A stretch of DNA of 64,000 nucleotides. Source: Asterias amurensis (lineage: Eukaryota > Echinodermata > Asteroidea > Forcipulatida > Asteriidae). The translations under genes were made by a program, and so were the position numbers. The notes under the pieces were generated by a model. It was not told the origin of the DNA, did not search any database, and saw nothing but the letters and a program-made list of their open reading frames with translations. This document shows, in pieces, positions 11,255 to 24,400 of this stretch; the first letter of the stretch is position 1, and every line of letters begins with the position of its first letter. The stretch spans positions 13,467,701 to 13,531,700 of the forward strand of contig NC_092662.1 of the NCBI RefSeq assembly GCF_032118995.1, read 5' to 3'.

Positions 11255-11440
11255 AAGGCACCTGCAGGCAGGCCGTTCATGGAACAATGAAGTCAATTGC
11301 GTCCATGCCCCCTGGTCATTGCCTTGGTGCCTTTAAACACTTTACAGTAGAAATTTCCTCATAGGGTGCACTTGACCAAGGAGAAAATGCCTTGGTGCCC
11401 TTGCCCTTTCAAAAACGCATAGAGGCCTGCACCTGTATGA
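11255..11440 (-). repeat. M-type interspersed repeat, copy 3
   Basis: Reverse-oriented M sequence: GCGTCCATGCCCCCTGGTCA, TTTCCTCATAGGGTGCAC and AGAAAATGCCTTGGTGCCC are all present. Confidence 0.6.
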
Positions 11441-11559
11441 TATGAGGGAAACTTAAATTTTCTACTTGAATATTTCAAGGGGCATCAAGGCGCTAGCCTC
11501 AACGCCTCCATACCTATCCAGCCTACTACATCTCAGGCCTGAGGACAAGACCAAACTAT

Positions 11560-11945
11560 AGAGGCCCTGACCAAATAACCAAAACCAAGACCAAATAACG
11601 GAGACCAAGACCAAATAACCAAGACCGTTTACCCATGCCAAGACCAAATAACTGAAGTCAAGACCAAAATAACCAAGGCAAAGGCTAAACTATAACCAAG
11701 GCCTAGACCAAATTATAACCAAGGCCTAGACCAAATTATAACCAAGGCCTAGACCAAATTATAACCAAGGCCTAGACCAAATTATAACCAAGGCCTAGAC
11801 CAAATTATAACCAAGGCCTAGACCAAATTATAACCAAGGCCTAGACCAAATTATAACCAAGGCCTAGACCAAATTATAACCAAGGCCTAGACCAAATTAT
11901 AACCAAGGCCTAGACCAAATTATAACCAAGGCCTAGACAAAAACT
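11560..11945. repeat. 23-bp minisatellite
   Basis: The unit ACCAAATTATAACCAAGGCC plus TAG (23 bp) repeats about eleven times with near identity from roughly 11,690 to 11,940. To the left (11,560-11,690) lie diverged shorter units of the form CCAAGACCAAATAAC, which look like the ancestral array from which the homogeneous block expanded. There is no coding role in any frame. Confidence 0.9.
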
Positions 11946-12308
11946 ACCAGAGGCCAAGACCAAGGAGTCCTCAGTTTGTCCTGGTACCCCTTGAAAAAAA
12001 AAAAGATGACCTTGCACTCTACAGACAACATTCCAGACCTGCAAACTACGTGTAGTCCAGGGCTGGAATTTTATACTGGACTGGAATCTTACGCAGGCCC
12101 GAGGTCAGTAGCTTTTTATGTTGAGCCAGTAAACTAATGACTGGACATGTCAGGCTGGTTTGTTTTTAGAACATGAAGTTCCAGGCAATGGCAAAGTGCA
12201 CTCACTTTCTTGTATGCATCAAATATTTGTATTTTGTCGACAATGTACATATCTTTCAGACACCCCCCCCCCCCCCCAAATCAAAACTCACTAAAAGAAC
12301 ACACTTAA

Positions 12309-12969
12309 AGGGAAGGTACACGTTTCAGGGGTCGAAATTGCCACTAGCCCGCTAGCCCGGGACTACCAGATTTACATCCGGGCTACTGATTTTTCCAGTT
12401 TGATAGCCCGACGGGCTAGTTGAATAATAATGCAAAAATCATCATCACAAACAATAAAGAACTATGTTATTGGTGTATTGTAAAGTTTGAGCCGTGACCA
12501 TGACATAACGTGGCTTTCGGGCTACCAAAATCTAATCAGGGCTACTAAAAATTATTGGTCACTAGCCCTGCTGACTACCATGGAAATACACTTAATTTCG
12601 ACCCCTGCGTTTGGTAATTGTCAAAGACCAGTCTTCTCACTTGGTATCCTATGACAACCATAAAATAACAAGCCTGTGAAAATTTGGGCTCAATTGGTCA
12701 TCGAATTTGCAAGAGAATGAAATGGTGAAAGAAAAAACACCCTTGTTGTACGAATTTGTGTGGTTTCAGATAAGAATAAAAGACTTTTAGCTAGAAGTCT
12801 TTAATTATTTTAGTGAGAAATAACCCCTTTCTCAAAAACTACGCTACTTCAGAAGGGGTCGTTTCCCAAAATGTTTAATACTATCAACAGCTCTCCAATG
12901 CTTGTTACCAAGTCAGTTTTTAAGTTTAAAATATTTGTTTTGAGTAGTTGCCAAACGTGTACCTTCCCT
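12309..12969. mobile_element. C2-type TTAA element interrupted by G2
   Basis: TTAA lies at 12,305-12,308 and 12,970-12,973. The termini are AGGGAAGGTACACGTTT and AAACGTGTACCTTCCCT, an exact 17-bp inverted pair. The interior matches the C family (GTCAAAGACCAGTCTTCTCA; GGTCATCGAATTTGCAAGAG). Removing G2 and one copy of its duplication leaves a 374-bp element, close to other C copies. Confidence 0.85.
12326..12607 (-). mobile_element. G-type hAT5-like transposon (G2) nested in C2
   Basis: The ends are CAGGGGTCGAAATT and AATTTCGACCCCTG, with an exact 5-bp duplication CGTTT at 12,321-12,325 and 12,608-12,612. It is 282 bp and nearly identical to the reverse complement of G1 (4,490-4,772). Lying inside C2, it inserted after the TTAA element did. 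Confidence 0.9.
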
Positions 12970-13160
12970 TTAAAACCACAAAGTTCACATTGTGGAGTGT
13001 TCACTGGAGTAACAAATGACTGACCCCAATACATAAAGAACCAAATCAAATATTTGGCCACCAAAACCACATTGGAAAATAATACAGACCCTCTTCCAGA
13101 ACATTCCCTCTACTTATTTTGGAATAGTTCCAACTTTGCTCTTGAAGGGGGCACAACAAT

Positions 13161-13765
13161 TAGGCCTGGGCGAATTATTCGAATATCCGGTTAATGGCGA
13201 ATAGGTTTTCCTATCCGTAACCGTGAATGCCTTTTTTTTTCTTAACCGGATATCCGCATAGGACGCGAATACCTATTTACAAACCGGATAATTCTGTATT
13301 TACAACAGAGTAACCGGATATTCTTCAATATCCGAATATGCGCGGACGTCGGGCGACAACTGATATGAATGTTTTGTCTGAATTCTTATGAAACTTCTAT
13401 TAAGACAGCATAAATTAAGTATTTAACTTTGCTCACCTCCGTGAAGAGTTAAAACATTTCTGACGTAATTTGTTCAAAGATTACACAAAGTTTTCCTTCA
13501 CGTAGAGTCAATCACGATCAAAAGAAAAAGCAAATCGCCATCTTTAAATTAGATCCGGTCATTTTTATGAATGAACCGAGTGACACTGTCTAAAACTAAT
13601 ATCAATCCGCCCATAAGATCTCATTTACAAGTGAGCAGCGCCCTCTAGCGTTTTTTTTTAAATAGTGTCCTCTAGCGGCCAAAAAACTATTCGAATATCC
13701 GGTTAGTTTCGGATAGTTGGTCAGCGGTATCCGAATAACAAAATTTCACTCTTCGCCCAGCACTA
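13161..13765. mobile_element. hAT-like non-autonomous transposon
   Basis: The termini are TAGGCCTGGGCGAA and TTCGCCCAGCACTA (12 of 14 positions pair). The exact 8-bp duplication ACAACAAT lies at 13,153-13,160 and 13,766-13,773. Sub-terminal repeats ATTCGAATATCCGGTTA occur near both ends. The TAGNNCTGGGCGA terminus is common in animal hAT elements. It is 605 bp with no coding capacity. Confidence 0.88.
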
Positions 13766-13773
13766 ACAACAAT

Positions 13774-14954
13774 TTTTCTCTGGTCAGGTTGTTTCTATTC
13801 TATTGTGAATAAATTTAGTTTGTATCAATATAAATTGTATCAATTGGAACCTTGCAGAGGACACCACAGCAAAAGCACAGGGCACCACGGCAGTTGCTCA
13901 GAGTGTTTTGGGTTATTTTGAGGACGTGTATTTTCTTCCCCCGTCTGGAAATGATTGATTTGTCGATACCTGTTGTGAACTGGTACTGTAAATATTCAAC
14001 TATTCAAACAAAACCCAGTCAGGTCAGCATTAACTAAATATCTGGGGTCAGGGTACTACACGGTGAGTCAACACATCTGCAGTTATTATCTTTTAAACAA
14101 ATATTGGTTTATACTACACAGAAAAATATTATCAGGGTGTCATTGTGTGCATTCATCGGATAAGTGTTTTTGTACCAGTACTGATTAAACAGTGTTTCTG
14201 TTAACTCGGTGAGAATTGGGAAGAGTACAAAAAACTACCTAGTTATTCATTTTTATCTTTCTTAAGGGTGTGTGAAACATTGGTATAAAGATTGTAAAAC
14301 ATAAATTTACGCCTATGTTTTTATTAATGCAAGTTTTGTTTGCATGTGAAGTATTGGTTTAATATCGCGTAGAACAGCGTTCCGTGCAGTATCTATTTTG
14401 TTTGATTGAAAGATACGTACTTCCTCTTCACTCGGCTGTTCCGTGGTTTTTTGTTGACAAATTTAGAGGGGTCCAAATACTTGGAGGAATTTCACAAGTT
14501 ATTCCCTGGCCCAGGGACCACAGTCACCATATAATTCAGTGAAAAAAAGAGGGCCTTTATTTATGTTTTTTTTTCTTCCCCTTGAAATGGCCATCCCAAT
14601 CTCGAGACAAGTAAGCTATTTTTCCTGATGGTCACCAGCTGTTTTTAAAAATAGCCACTGCCACTTGGACTCAACAAATGGCATAATTTGCTTCATGGGC
14701 AAGATGCAACAGAAAATGAGAGCAAAACGCAGAACCGAATATCTTTTCTAATAGTAATAAACAAGTTTTGTCTTGTCCGCCTTACTACTTCTTCTCGTCA
14801 AATTTAATAAAGCAACAGTAGATTGTCTTGCCAGCATGGTATTAATTACTCCTATTACTTGAGTTGAGGCTCGTTCAGCTATCGTCTACATCATGGGTAC
14901 GTGGAGACGGTACAGGAATGAACCTCATATTCTACTTCTCTAGAGGAGTAGTTA
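13774..14954. other. intergenic DNA, nothing recognised
   Basis: No gene is supported; the longest ORF (61 residues) has no protein-like features. Confidence 0.4.
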
Positions 14955-15103
14955 TTTCGGAAAAGTTTCCGCAAGGCGCCACCACTGTTTCATCCGATAT
15001 GAAATGATATAGTAATGTATCGAATTTACCTCAATGAGAATGAGATATCCCTTTTTGTAAAAATTTGTGAAAAAGTGGCGGCGCCATACGGAAAGTTATC
15101 CAT
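14955..15103. repeat. snapback repeat GGAAAAGTTTCC family, copy 1
   Basis: The arms are GGAAAAGTTTCCGCAAGGCG and an inverted GGCGCCATACGGAAAGTTAT. The middle has GATATCCCTTTTTGTAAAAA. Copies recur at 36,293-36,552 and 56,074-56,188. The 149-bp element can fold into one hairpin. Confidence 0.75.
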
Positions 15104-16642
15104 TATTTATTCAGCGGTCTAAAATCCAAAAGAAACATCATCTTAGCCGGACTAAACTTTAAAAAGCAATCTCTTTTAGGGCCTACTAACTACTATTTTA
15201 AGTGATCAAGACTCAGGTCATTTGTCTGTGACTGTGTTACTCCGGTTACTCACTCATCATGGAGGTAGAAATAGTATACACATATTGACTGGCAAGCAGA
15301 GGTAACTAGTGTACGTCTATTCCCCCGAGGGACTTTGAGTGACCAGAATAGGGACCTATTTCCCTATGAGTTTTCCTTCGAATACTCGGACAGCATGGAC
15401 AGAGTCAATGAAAGGTCAAACTACAGCGTTCTACTATTTAGACCTGTGTAGCAATCCATATGTGTTGTACATTTGTTCACGTTGCACAACAACTTAATAC
15501 AAGATCAACAAAACATGTGAAATTCTTTCAGTGAAGCACCTTTTTGTGAAAACAAAACAAGAGAACTACAAATTTACAAACCTTGCTGTGGCTGTAAAAC
15601 ACCTCCCCTCGTGGTGAAGAAGAGCTAAATCCCAATGCTCAAATAATCTTGAGTTCAGTTGTCACACAACAGACTGCGCTACGCAGACAATTCCAGAGTA
15701 ATTTTGTCCCATGTGGTAATCACAGACACCGGTAAACGCAGTTTTTTAGTGTCTGATTTTACTACTTCGGCCGGTCTACCACACGGATGTCCTGTACAGC
15801 TAGTTGTGGCCCCTCTACAGCAACCGTACGCGGTGTACAAGAATCACAAAGGTGGGATTTACAATTTCATTCACTGAAAATGTTTCCCAGTCACTTAATT
15901 ATTCGCTTACTATACGACGACCGGCCGGTCTTTCTTCGTCATGTTTTCCATAATGATGTGCGATCTCCTACGTACATACAACGACTAGCTAGCTGACCTC
16001 ACTTCATCAACAATCAGCATACGATAGCGCAGTATGCATGCCATGCGGTTTTACGCACAAGAGATGGCGCGCCAAAATCGACATACATAAATTTCTGATT
16101 ATTTACGTAGTATAATTATTCGTGACGTAGTAAGCGTGCCGGTTGCTAAGTGTCTCCGCGTTAACCGGGTGACCTTTCGTGAACTTTTCGTCTGTTGTTG
16201 TTTAACAGTGTTTATGAATAGCGCCCTCTTTTGTTGTGATGTCTCCAGCTTAAAGGAGCAGTCTGGGTCTATATACCGATTAGACTGGGACCCTGTCATT
16301 ATCCGAAAAGTTTGTGTATGAGATTAATGTTTTTTGAGTGGTTTTAGTTTTATGTTTGTTTTAGCTTCACCCTGTGGATGCATTACAGATTAAAATTACC
16401 ATTTATCCACAGTTCACGTGGTGGTAATTGCGTGAAACAAGGCTGACGCTTGTTTCTTACCCATAAACTCTTGCTTTTCTGAGATGTCAAATAAAAATTA
16501 ATCCCAAAAGCTTTATTCCCCGACATCATCTTGAACTCCTTTTACCCATACGGTTTGACCACTAAGAAAAAGTATTTCTCGAAGACTTTTTTAGCCTTCA
16601 AGAAAGACTCTGCTATGGTGAAGTTGAACCGTCTACCACAAA
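15104..16642. other. intergenic DNA, no supported gene
   Basis: The part from about 15,900 to 16,300 is richer in CpG (ACGACGACCGGCCGG; GGCGCGCCAAAATCGAC; TGACGTAGTAAGCG) and contains CGGTTGCTAAGTG, half of an RFX-type X-box. It could be a promoter or an unmethylated island, but no exon follows that I can confirm. Confidence 0.35.
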
Positions 16643-17024
16643 AGGCAGCGGACACTAATGGTAATTGTCAAAGACTAGCCTTCACAGTTGGTGTATCTTA
16701 ACATATGCATAACATAACAAACCTGTGAAAATTTGAGCTCAGTCGGTCATCGAACTTGCGAGATAATAATGAAAGAAGAAAAAAACACTCTTGTCACATG
16801 AAGTTGTGTGCGTTTAGATAGTTGATTTCGAGACCTCAAGTTCTAAATCTGAGGTCTCGAAATCAAATTCGTGTAAAATTACTTCTTTCTCGAAAACTAT
16901 GACACTTCAGAGAGAGCCGTTTCTCATAATGTTTTATACCACTAACCTCTCCCCATTACTCGTCACCAAGAAAGGTTTTATGGCAATAATTATTTTGAGT
17001 AATTACCAATGGTGTCCACTGCCT
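16643..17024 (+). mobile_element. A-type TTAA element, near full length (A2)
   Basis: It starts AGGCAGCGGACACTAATGGT and ends ACCAATGGTGTCCACTGCCT at TTAA (17,025-17,028). The centre is a palindrome with arms GATTTCGAGACCTCA and TGAGGTCTCGAAATC. The left TTAA has mutated. It shares its right TTAA with B2. Confidence 0.85.
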
Positions 17025-17028
17025 TTAA

Positions 17029-17394
17029 AGCCATTGGACCCTTTCGGTACAGAAAAAAAAAAAAAAGTTCACAGATTTACAAATAATTTACAGGGTTTAC
17101 AGAAGGTAATGGTGAAAGACTTCTCTTGAAATATTAGTCCATGAAATGCTTTACTTTTTGAGAAAACGGTAAAACAATATAAATTCTCGTTAACGAGAAT
17201 TACGGATTTGTTATAAACACATGTCATGACATGGCGAAACGCGCGAAAACAGGAGTGGGTTTTCCCGTTATTTTCTCCCGACTCCGATGTCCGATTGAGC
17301 CTAAATTTCCACAGGATTGTTATTTTATATATAAGTTGTGATACACGAAGTGTGGGACTTGGACAATACTGTTTACCGAAAGTGTATAATGGCT
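17029..17394 (+). mobile_element. B-type TTAA element (B2), abutting A2
   Basis: It runs from AGCCATTGGACCCTTTCGGT to GTGTATAATGGCT, with TTAA at 17,395-17,398. The single TTAA between A2 and B2 shows that one element inserted at the other's target duplication. Confidence 0.85.
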
Positions 17395-17398
17395 TTAA

Positions 17399-18431
17399 CA
17401 CTAAATAAATATTATTGGTCCTTTTTGTTGGTAGGCAGTTTGTAACAGCTTATTCTATGATTTCCTCTTCAATATAACTAAATCACCTACTATTTCAACT
17501 TTGAAAAAGTCTAGGGGTTATTTTTGCATGATTTCGTGAAGTAGTTTTATGTAGAATTCCCCGTTTCGCTCTCTTTGTTTGTGAGGATTTACAAGCATGT
17601 TGCTCGCGAGTGTGAAATTTTTACAAGATACTTTATCACCGAATTTCATGTTTCATTTCTGTAATTTCATAGGTTTCTCTTGCTCTTCGTTTAGATTAAG
17701 ACTTCAAACAATGTGAGTGAGCCCTCATTGTTCAAAGCGGCACTCACTGTAAGAACTTTTCAACGACTGGTTTTAAATCTAGTGCATCCGAGGAAATAGT
17801 TTAGGCGCGATGACTCAACCATTCCAATTAGAATCTCATGCACCAGCGTGCACGGTGACGAAAGGGACAAACCATTAAATAAAAGGGGTGGCACTTAATA
17901 AACACACACACAAATGGCAAGATATTAATTACCAACTAATAATATGTGTCTGGTTTGATTGATAACCATGTTGATTTGAAGAAAATACTGTTATTCAGGC
18001 CCAAATCTAGCAATTTTATAAAATAACCCCCTTTCGTAAAATGGTCGCATCCAAACAAGGAAATCTCCGTTGACTGCATGTCCACGATGTGCATAATCAA
18101 TTGCAGAATTTGAGGAAGTGTTTTTAGGGGGATGTTCGGGCTTGGAAATAAAGTACCACTCTTCATAAGCGAAACCAATACACACTCGACAGCAAGATTT
18201 TTCCATTGAGGATACTGTTACAAGAGCCAATCTGAAAGACATTTTTACCGGGATCGTCTGCTATAATTTTAACCTGTGTTAGGACAGTGCAAGGTGTTCA
18301 CACCGTCTGCACAAACACTGTGGTTTGACAAGGGTCAAGGCTCAAACTCCACATCTGAACACATCCAGACAACGCTATCGCTCAGGACGTTTGAGAATAT
18401 CCCATTGTTTGTGAAAAAAACACTTCACAAG
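17399..18431. other. upstream region of AIF1
   Basis: No other gene is seen. The AIF1 5' UTR must lie in the last part. A TATA-like CTATAATTTTAAC at 18,261-18,273 would place a start near 18,295, but this is weak. There is no in-frame ATG upstream of 18,432 in the open stretch 18,276-18,431. Confidence 0.35.
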
Positions 18432-21400
18432 ATGCCGAGCACAAAGGTGGATCATTCCGATAAACAAGGTAAATAATTAGCATTCCATCATCATCTTATC
18501 CCATCTTGAGGAGACAGTCAGAGATGGTAATTATTGTGCACAGTATAGTTGCATGGTGTGCACTGTGCAAGGTTGTGTAGTCATTCATTTCAACGTGAAG
18601 TGGTCTTCAATTGTACTTGTGTACATCTCTGATTGCTCTTTAATTGCTCTGTCAACGGCTGTCGAGTGTGTTTGTTTCATGGCTGACGGACTGACTTTAT
18701 TTAAAGATCGTCAGAGCAGTCAGGTTGGCTCTGGGCAGGCTTGGTGTCCCTCCCTCTGCAATGGACCTCGGTTCGATACCCGGATCGGAGCCTTGAAAGT
18801 GGGTTGGATTTTCACTCACTACCTGACTGTGTGGGTTTTCCCTATTCATGTAATGGTTTTTCCCCCATGTGAATTCATTGTCTTATCTACACAAAAATTG
18901 TGTGATGTTTCCATTAGGATGCTTTACCGATTATAAAATTCTGATTCAGATTAAGACAATGACATCATTGTGTACTTCTGCTCCCAATTGTCTTCCTCTT
19001 CAACCATGGAGGTAGAAAGTTGTTTTATGCATCTGTTCCTATCTTGATCTATATATGCATCTATACTGACAGCCTTTATTTTAGTCCCAGTTCGTCGTAG
19101 AGCGATTATCATAACCCCCCTTATCTTCGCGACGGTCCCAAAATCGAAGAGAGTTCAATCTGATCAATATTTTGTTCCCAAACCCTTTTGTCCGTAATAT
19201 TCCACAGCAGAACTTGTTGGTCGATCACTACCAGGCTAAGAAGAAAAGGGATGAATAATAGCAAACTTGCGGGTCCTCCATGGTACAACCATGTATATAA
19301 AATTTGTATATACAACTTTTTTGTGGGCGGAGGGGGGGGGGGTGTTACTGGCTCTCACAAAATTTCCCTGAAGATGGTATTTTCTCAACAGCAAAACTTA
19401 TTGAATGATCGATAACTAATACCAGGCTATGAAGAAAAAAGGATGAATAATAGTAAACTTGCGGGTACAATAGTTATGTAAGTAAACTCTGTTATGAGAG
19501 TGTTGGCTCTGAATTTTTTTTCTTGAAGACGAGCAGATATGTTCGCAACGTCGAGACCAAACCGGCTCTTGATTCTTTCTCAGCATGCAGAGTTTTATTA
19601 CTTGGTTGTTGTACCTGCAAGTTTTCATACAGCTTATTTATAGTTTTTCTTATTATCAACACCATGTAAAGATTCAAACTTCTTACCCGTTCTGACTATC
19701 CGTTGAAGACTTAGCAGAAAAGTCTGCTAAGCAAATTTGCCGGGTTATCAGTTACAGCGGTCTGCCTGGTGACCTATTTTTGCTAAGCAAAAGTTTGTTT
19801 GTGCTATAAGCAAAACTGTCTTTGATTATACAGGCTTTTGGAAATTTGACCCATGTGTCATCGTTCTCTCCATACCTTCCTTTTCTAAATTCGAACTGAG
19901 GTTGGGATGACTAAAGTATGGTGTTGTCCCGTTTACTGGGATTGGCAGTGTACATTGTAGCCCCCATAATTGTGAAAGAAGTATAGGAGCTAACCCCGGT
20001 GTGTCTGGTTCACATAACAAGCACCCTTGTTTACAGGTTTCCTCAGGCTTGCAAGCTACAGTGTAAGGGCAGGGGTTAACCCCAGTGTTTCTGGTTCACA
20101 CATAGTAAGCACCCTTGTTTACAGGTTTCCTCAGGCTTGCGAGCTACAGTGATTAAGTTCACTTTATGAGGCAGCCTTAGTTTCATTACCAGAAATATAT
20201 TCTAATATAATTCTCCTCTCGGCATCAAATAGCAGTACAACAGAAAACGAGGAACACTTCCTCATTGGGATTGAAAGAGTTATGCCTATATAAGAACCTT
20301 TGGATTATTGTTGTTTGGACGTTCAAGGGGAACTCCCCTATCTTGTTAGTTTATGCTTGGATTAGACTCAATAGCATACCGCTGCTGGTGTATATAGTTG
20401 TTTTGATGAGTTCTGTGGATTGAATAGACCAAGGATTTTTGTTCCATTTCGCAATACATTCCCACCCCGGATATGGTGTGCACGTCGTCTATCGATGTAG
20501 TTTAAAGGCATGGACACTATTGGTAAATTTCAAAGACCAGTCTTCTCACTTGGTGTATGTCAACATATGCATGAATTAACAAACCTGTGAAAATTTGAGC
20601 TCAATCGGTCATCGAACTTGCGAGATAATAGCAAGAAAGCAATAAAGGAAAAACACACTTGTCACACGAAGTTGTGTGCGTTACAGATGGTTGATTTCGA
20701 GACCTCAAGTTCTAACTCTGAGGTCTTGAAATCAAACTCGTGGAAAATTACTTCTTTCTCGAAAACTATGGCACTTCAGAGGGAGCCGTTTCTCACAATG
20801 TTTTATACCATTAACCTCTCCCCATTACTCGTCACCAAGAAAGGTTTTATGCTAATAATTAATTTGAATAATTACCAATAGTGCCTTTAAAATGGTCTCT
20901 TTTATTCAAGAGGAAGAAAAACCCTTTCTGTAATGTACCCTGTATAGGGTACAACACCTGTGGGGGTGGGGGGGGGGCATCAAAAGCTAATTTTAAAGGC
21001 ACTGGACACTTTGGGTAATTTAATACTTGAAATCATTGTTACCATAAAAACGTACTTGATAACGAGCAATTGAGAGCTGTTGCTCTGTAAGAAACGGCTC
21101 CCTCTCTGAACATGCTCTGAAGTAACGAAGATTTTGAGAAAGAGGCAGTTTTTCACTCATATTTAAAGGTTTCACCAGGCCTGGATCATTTTATTATAGG
21201 CATCTGAAAACACAAACATTTATTGTGCAAAAAGAGTGTTTTTTGTTTTTTTTCTTTTATCAATTTTTTGCAACTTCGATGACGGACCAATAGAGAACAC
21301 ATTTTCACAGATGTTTGTGCATGTTGTGATATACGTGATAATACTGGACTTCGACAATTACCAAACGTGTCCAAAAGTGGCTTTAAAATGGTCTCTTTCA

Positions 21401-24400
21401 TCAAGGAAAAGGACGTAGAAAAAAACTTTTTACAAATCTGTAATGTAGTGTTACGACAGCATTATTTTTTGTTATGAGGGGTTGGGGTAGTTTAAATCAT
21501 GCGTGACTCTATACAATTTGCTCGAGGCGTTTATTTTGGGGGTGATTCTTCTGAAAGCTTTGCCCAAAAAGTACACTCGGTTAAAACATTCTCCTCGGGA
21601 TTTCACAGGGGAGAGGGAAATCGTACCTGTAGCCGTCTAAGCCTTGTGCAAGCAAGTCAAAAGTTGAGACCTTTTGGGCGCGAAAAACATGTTGATGATA
21701 AACGATAAAGGACATGCAAAGAAAATAATGAGACCGCGGGTCGCATGCCAGAATGTAAAAAAAAAAACACATTCAAGGCGTCAAGTGCAGTTCTTTAAGG
21801 GGTGGGGGGAGGGGGGCAGAGTAACCTCTGGGTCAACATGGCGCTGCTTCCGTACTCAGCACAGTTTTAACAAGCCTAAACTTTACAGTAAGCCTACATC
21901 ATGTTTTTTCATAATCCCCTTTTTCTGAACCCGTAAGTTTAGATTAATTTAATTCTTACCTATTGACACTTGGTATTAACTTCTTTACCTTTGACCCTAG
22001 TTTTGATCGGGCGACGTAATTTTTTTATTCTCAAAATAGAAGGGATTACGCCTTGCAAAGTAGGCATGAGTGAACATTGGCCCCAGAAATCCACATACTT
22101 AAATAGGAACTTTTGTGTAAACAAGAAATAAAGTACTATCAAATCAAGTATGTGTATTGGCCTATTACTGATTACGGTATTACTTAGTGCTAAAGGCACT
22201 GGACACCTTTGGTAATTGCCAAAACCAGTATTCTCCTTTGGTGTATCCCAACATGCTCCAAATAACAAATCTGTGGAAATTTTGAGTTCAGTTGGTCATC
22301 GAAGTTGCAAGAAAATCATGAATTAAGATAAAACACCGTTGTCGCGCAAATTTCAGATGACTGGTAAAGGCTTATTTATTTTTTTAATTTTTTTTTTAAT
22401 TCTTCGGACAAAAAAAGCAAAACAATAAAACAAGCACAGACCGTCCAGGGAAGGGCAAAAGTCCAAAAACTGTCATCAAAAAAGATGTGCTCTCCCAGAC
22501 CTAGCTCATAAAAAATACACATTATATACTATACATTAAACATTCTAAAATTGCAGTAAAAGCTTAAACAAAAGATGGCAAGTAAAAAGCAATAACACAA
22601 ACAACTTGCTTTAGTCCTAAAGTCTTTCTCAGATTCATCAAATATTGCAGTGAGAAATTACCTTACTCTCAAAAACTAAACGTTACTTCAGAGGGAGTCT
22701 ATTTGTTACTCTGCTCTCCGTTGCTCGTGACAAATTATACGTTTATATGCTAATGTTTTGAGTGATTTCTAACCGTGCCAAGTGCCCTTAAAGCCATTAT
22801 ACACTTTCGGTACAGAAAAAAAAATCACAGATTTACAAATAATTTACAGGGTTTACAGAAGGTAATGGTGAAAGACTTCTCTTGAAATATTATTCCATGA
22901 AATGCTTTACTTTTTGAGAAAACATTAAAACAATATCAATTCTCGTTAGCGAGAATTACGGATTTATTTTAAACACATGTCATGACACGGCGAAACGCGC
23001 GAAAACAAGAGTGGGTTTTCCCGTTATTTTCTCCCGACTCCGATGTCCGATTGAGCCTAAATTTTCACAGGTTTGTTATTTTATATATAAGTTGTGAAAC
23101 ACGAAGTGTGGGACTTGGACAATACTGTTTACCGAAAGTGTATAATGGCTTTAAAGGAACTTTTGGTAATTACTCAACATAATTGTTAGCATAAAAACTT
23201 ACTTGATTACGAGAAATGGAGAGCTCTTGATAGTGTAAAACATCGTGAGAACTGGCTCCCTCTGAAGTAACATTGTTTTTGAGAAAGAAGTAATTTCTCA
23301 ATAAAATATTTGAATTCAATTCGAGACCTCAGTTGAGACCTCAGTTGAGGTCTCGAATTCAAGACATCTGAAAGCACACAACCTGTGCAACAAAGTGTTT
23401 TTTTTTCTTCCATATATCCTCGCGCAACTTCGGCGACCAATTGATTTCAAATGTTCACAGGTTTGTTATTTTATGCATATGTTGAGATACACCAAGTGAG
23501 AAGACTGGTCTTTGACAAGGTGTCCAGTGTCTTTAACTATTGGGTGTCGATTTTGAGTCACGCTTTCGCAGCCAACTCTCAAACCATGGGAAAGCTCCAA
23601 CCACATACTTTACGCACGTGTTGCTGCAAGTGTGTGACGTCACGTTGTCATGGATATATAGACCGGTGGGTTTTCTTATTCTACGCTGTTTAAACTTCAT
23701 AGCAACATGACGTCACGCCAGCCCTTATACAGTTTATCTACTAGTCCAAAATACCCATTCCTATACCTGAAAATTATATTCCTGTATTGATTCTGTTTTT
23801 TGTTTTTGTTTTTTTTTAGGCGGGAAAAAGTGGGGCGCTTTGAAGAAGGACCAAGACGGAGCATTGTCGGAAATAAACGAGGTATGTTTTCTACGTTTGT
23901 CATTTAGAAGCCCTTTCGAAAATACGGCTTTTAGTTTGGGTCCTGGTTTAGGCTTCGTTTCCCTATGCGTAAGCCTCTTACAAAAATCGTGCACGTTCTC
24001 AACACTGACGGAGCCAGGGCCGAGCTGGAGCTAATGTTTCGAAAAGGCCTACGTTATGTTTGTTTTTAACCAGGGGCGGGGCAACGATTAATCAAACTCT
24101 CTTAGCCGCTTTAAAATCAATCAAATATATATTCTGACAACTAAACATCAGATTTCTTTTCAATTGTTGGCTTCTTAGCTTCTTGGCTTCTTCTATTAAT
24201 TGCGTTACCCCTAAAACGTTATAATTGAAAAGTAACTGATGGGTTTACCAAAATAATAATAATTAGTCTGGCACATGAATTCTTGCCTTACTAGTGTTAT
24301 GCATCTATTCTTCTGAAACGGATACAAATAAATCAAAGCACGCATGCGCATCAGTTACAAAGGTCACTTCCGTTTTATATCCTTGTTTTACTTCCGGTTT

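Noticed and set aside
11690-11945. CRISPR-like array
   Set aside because: Units are contiguous 23-bp repeats without unique spacers, and the DNA is eukaryotic.
16130-16160. Ciliary X-box promoter
   Set aside because: Only half of the site is present and no exon follows that I can connect.
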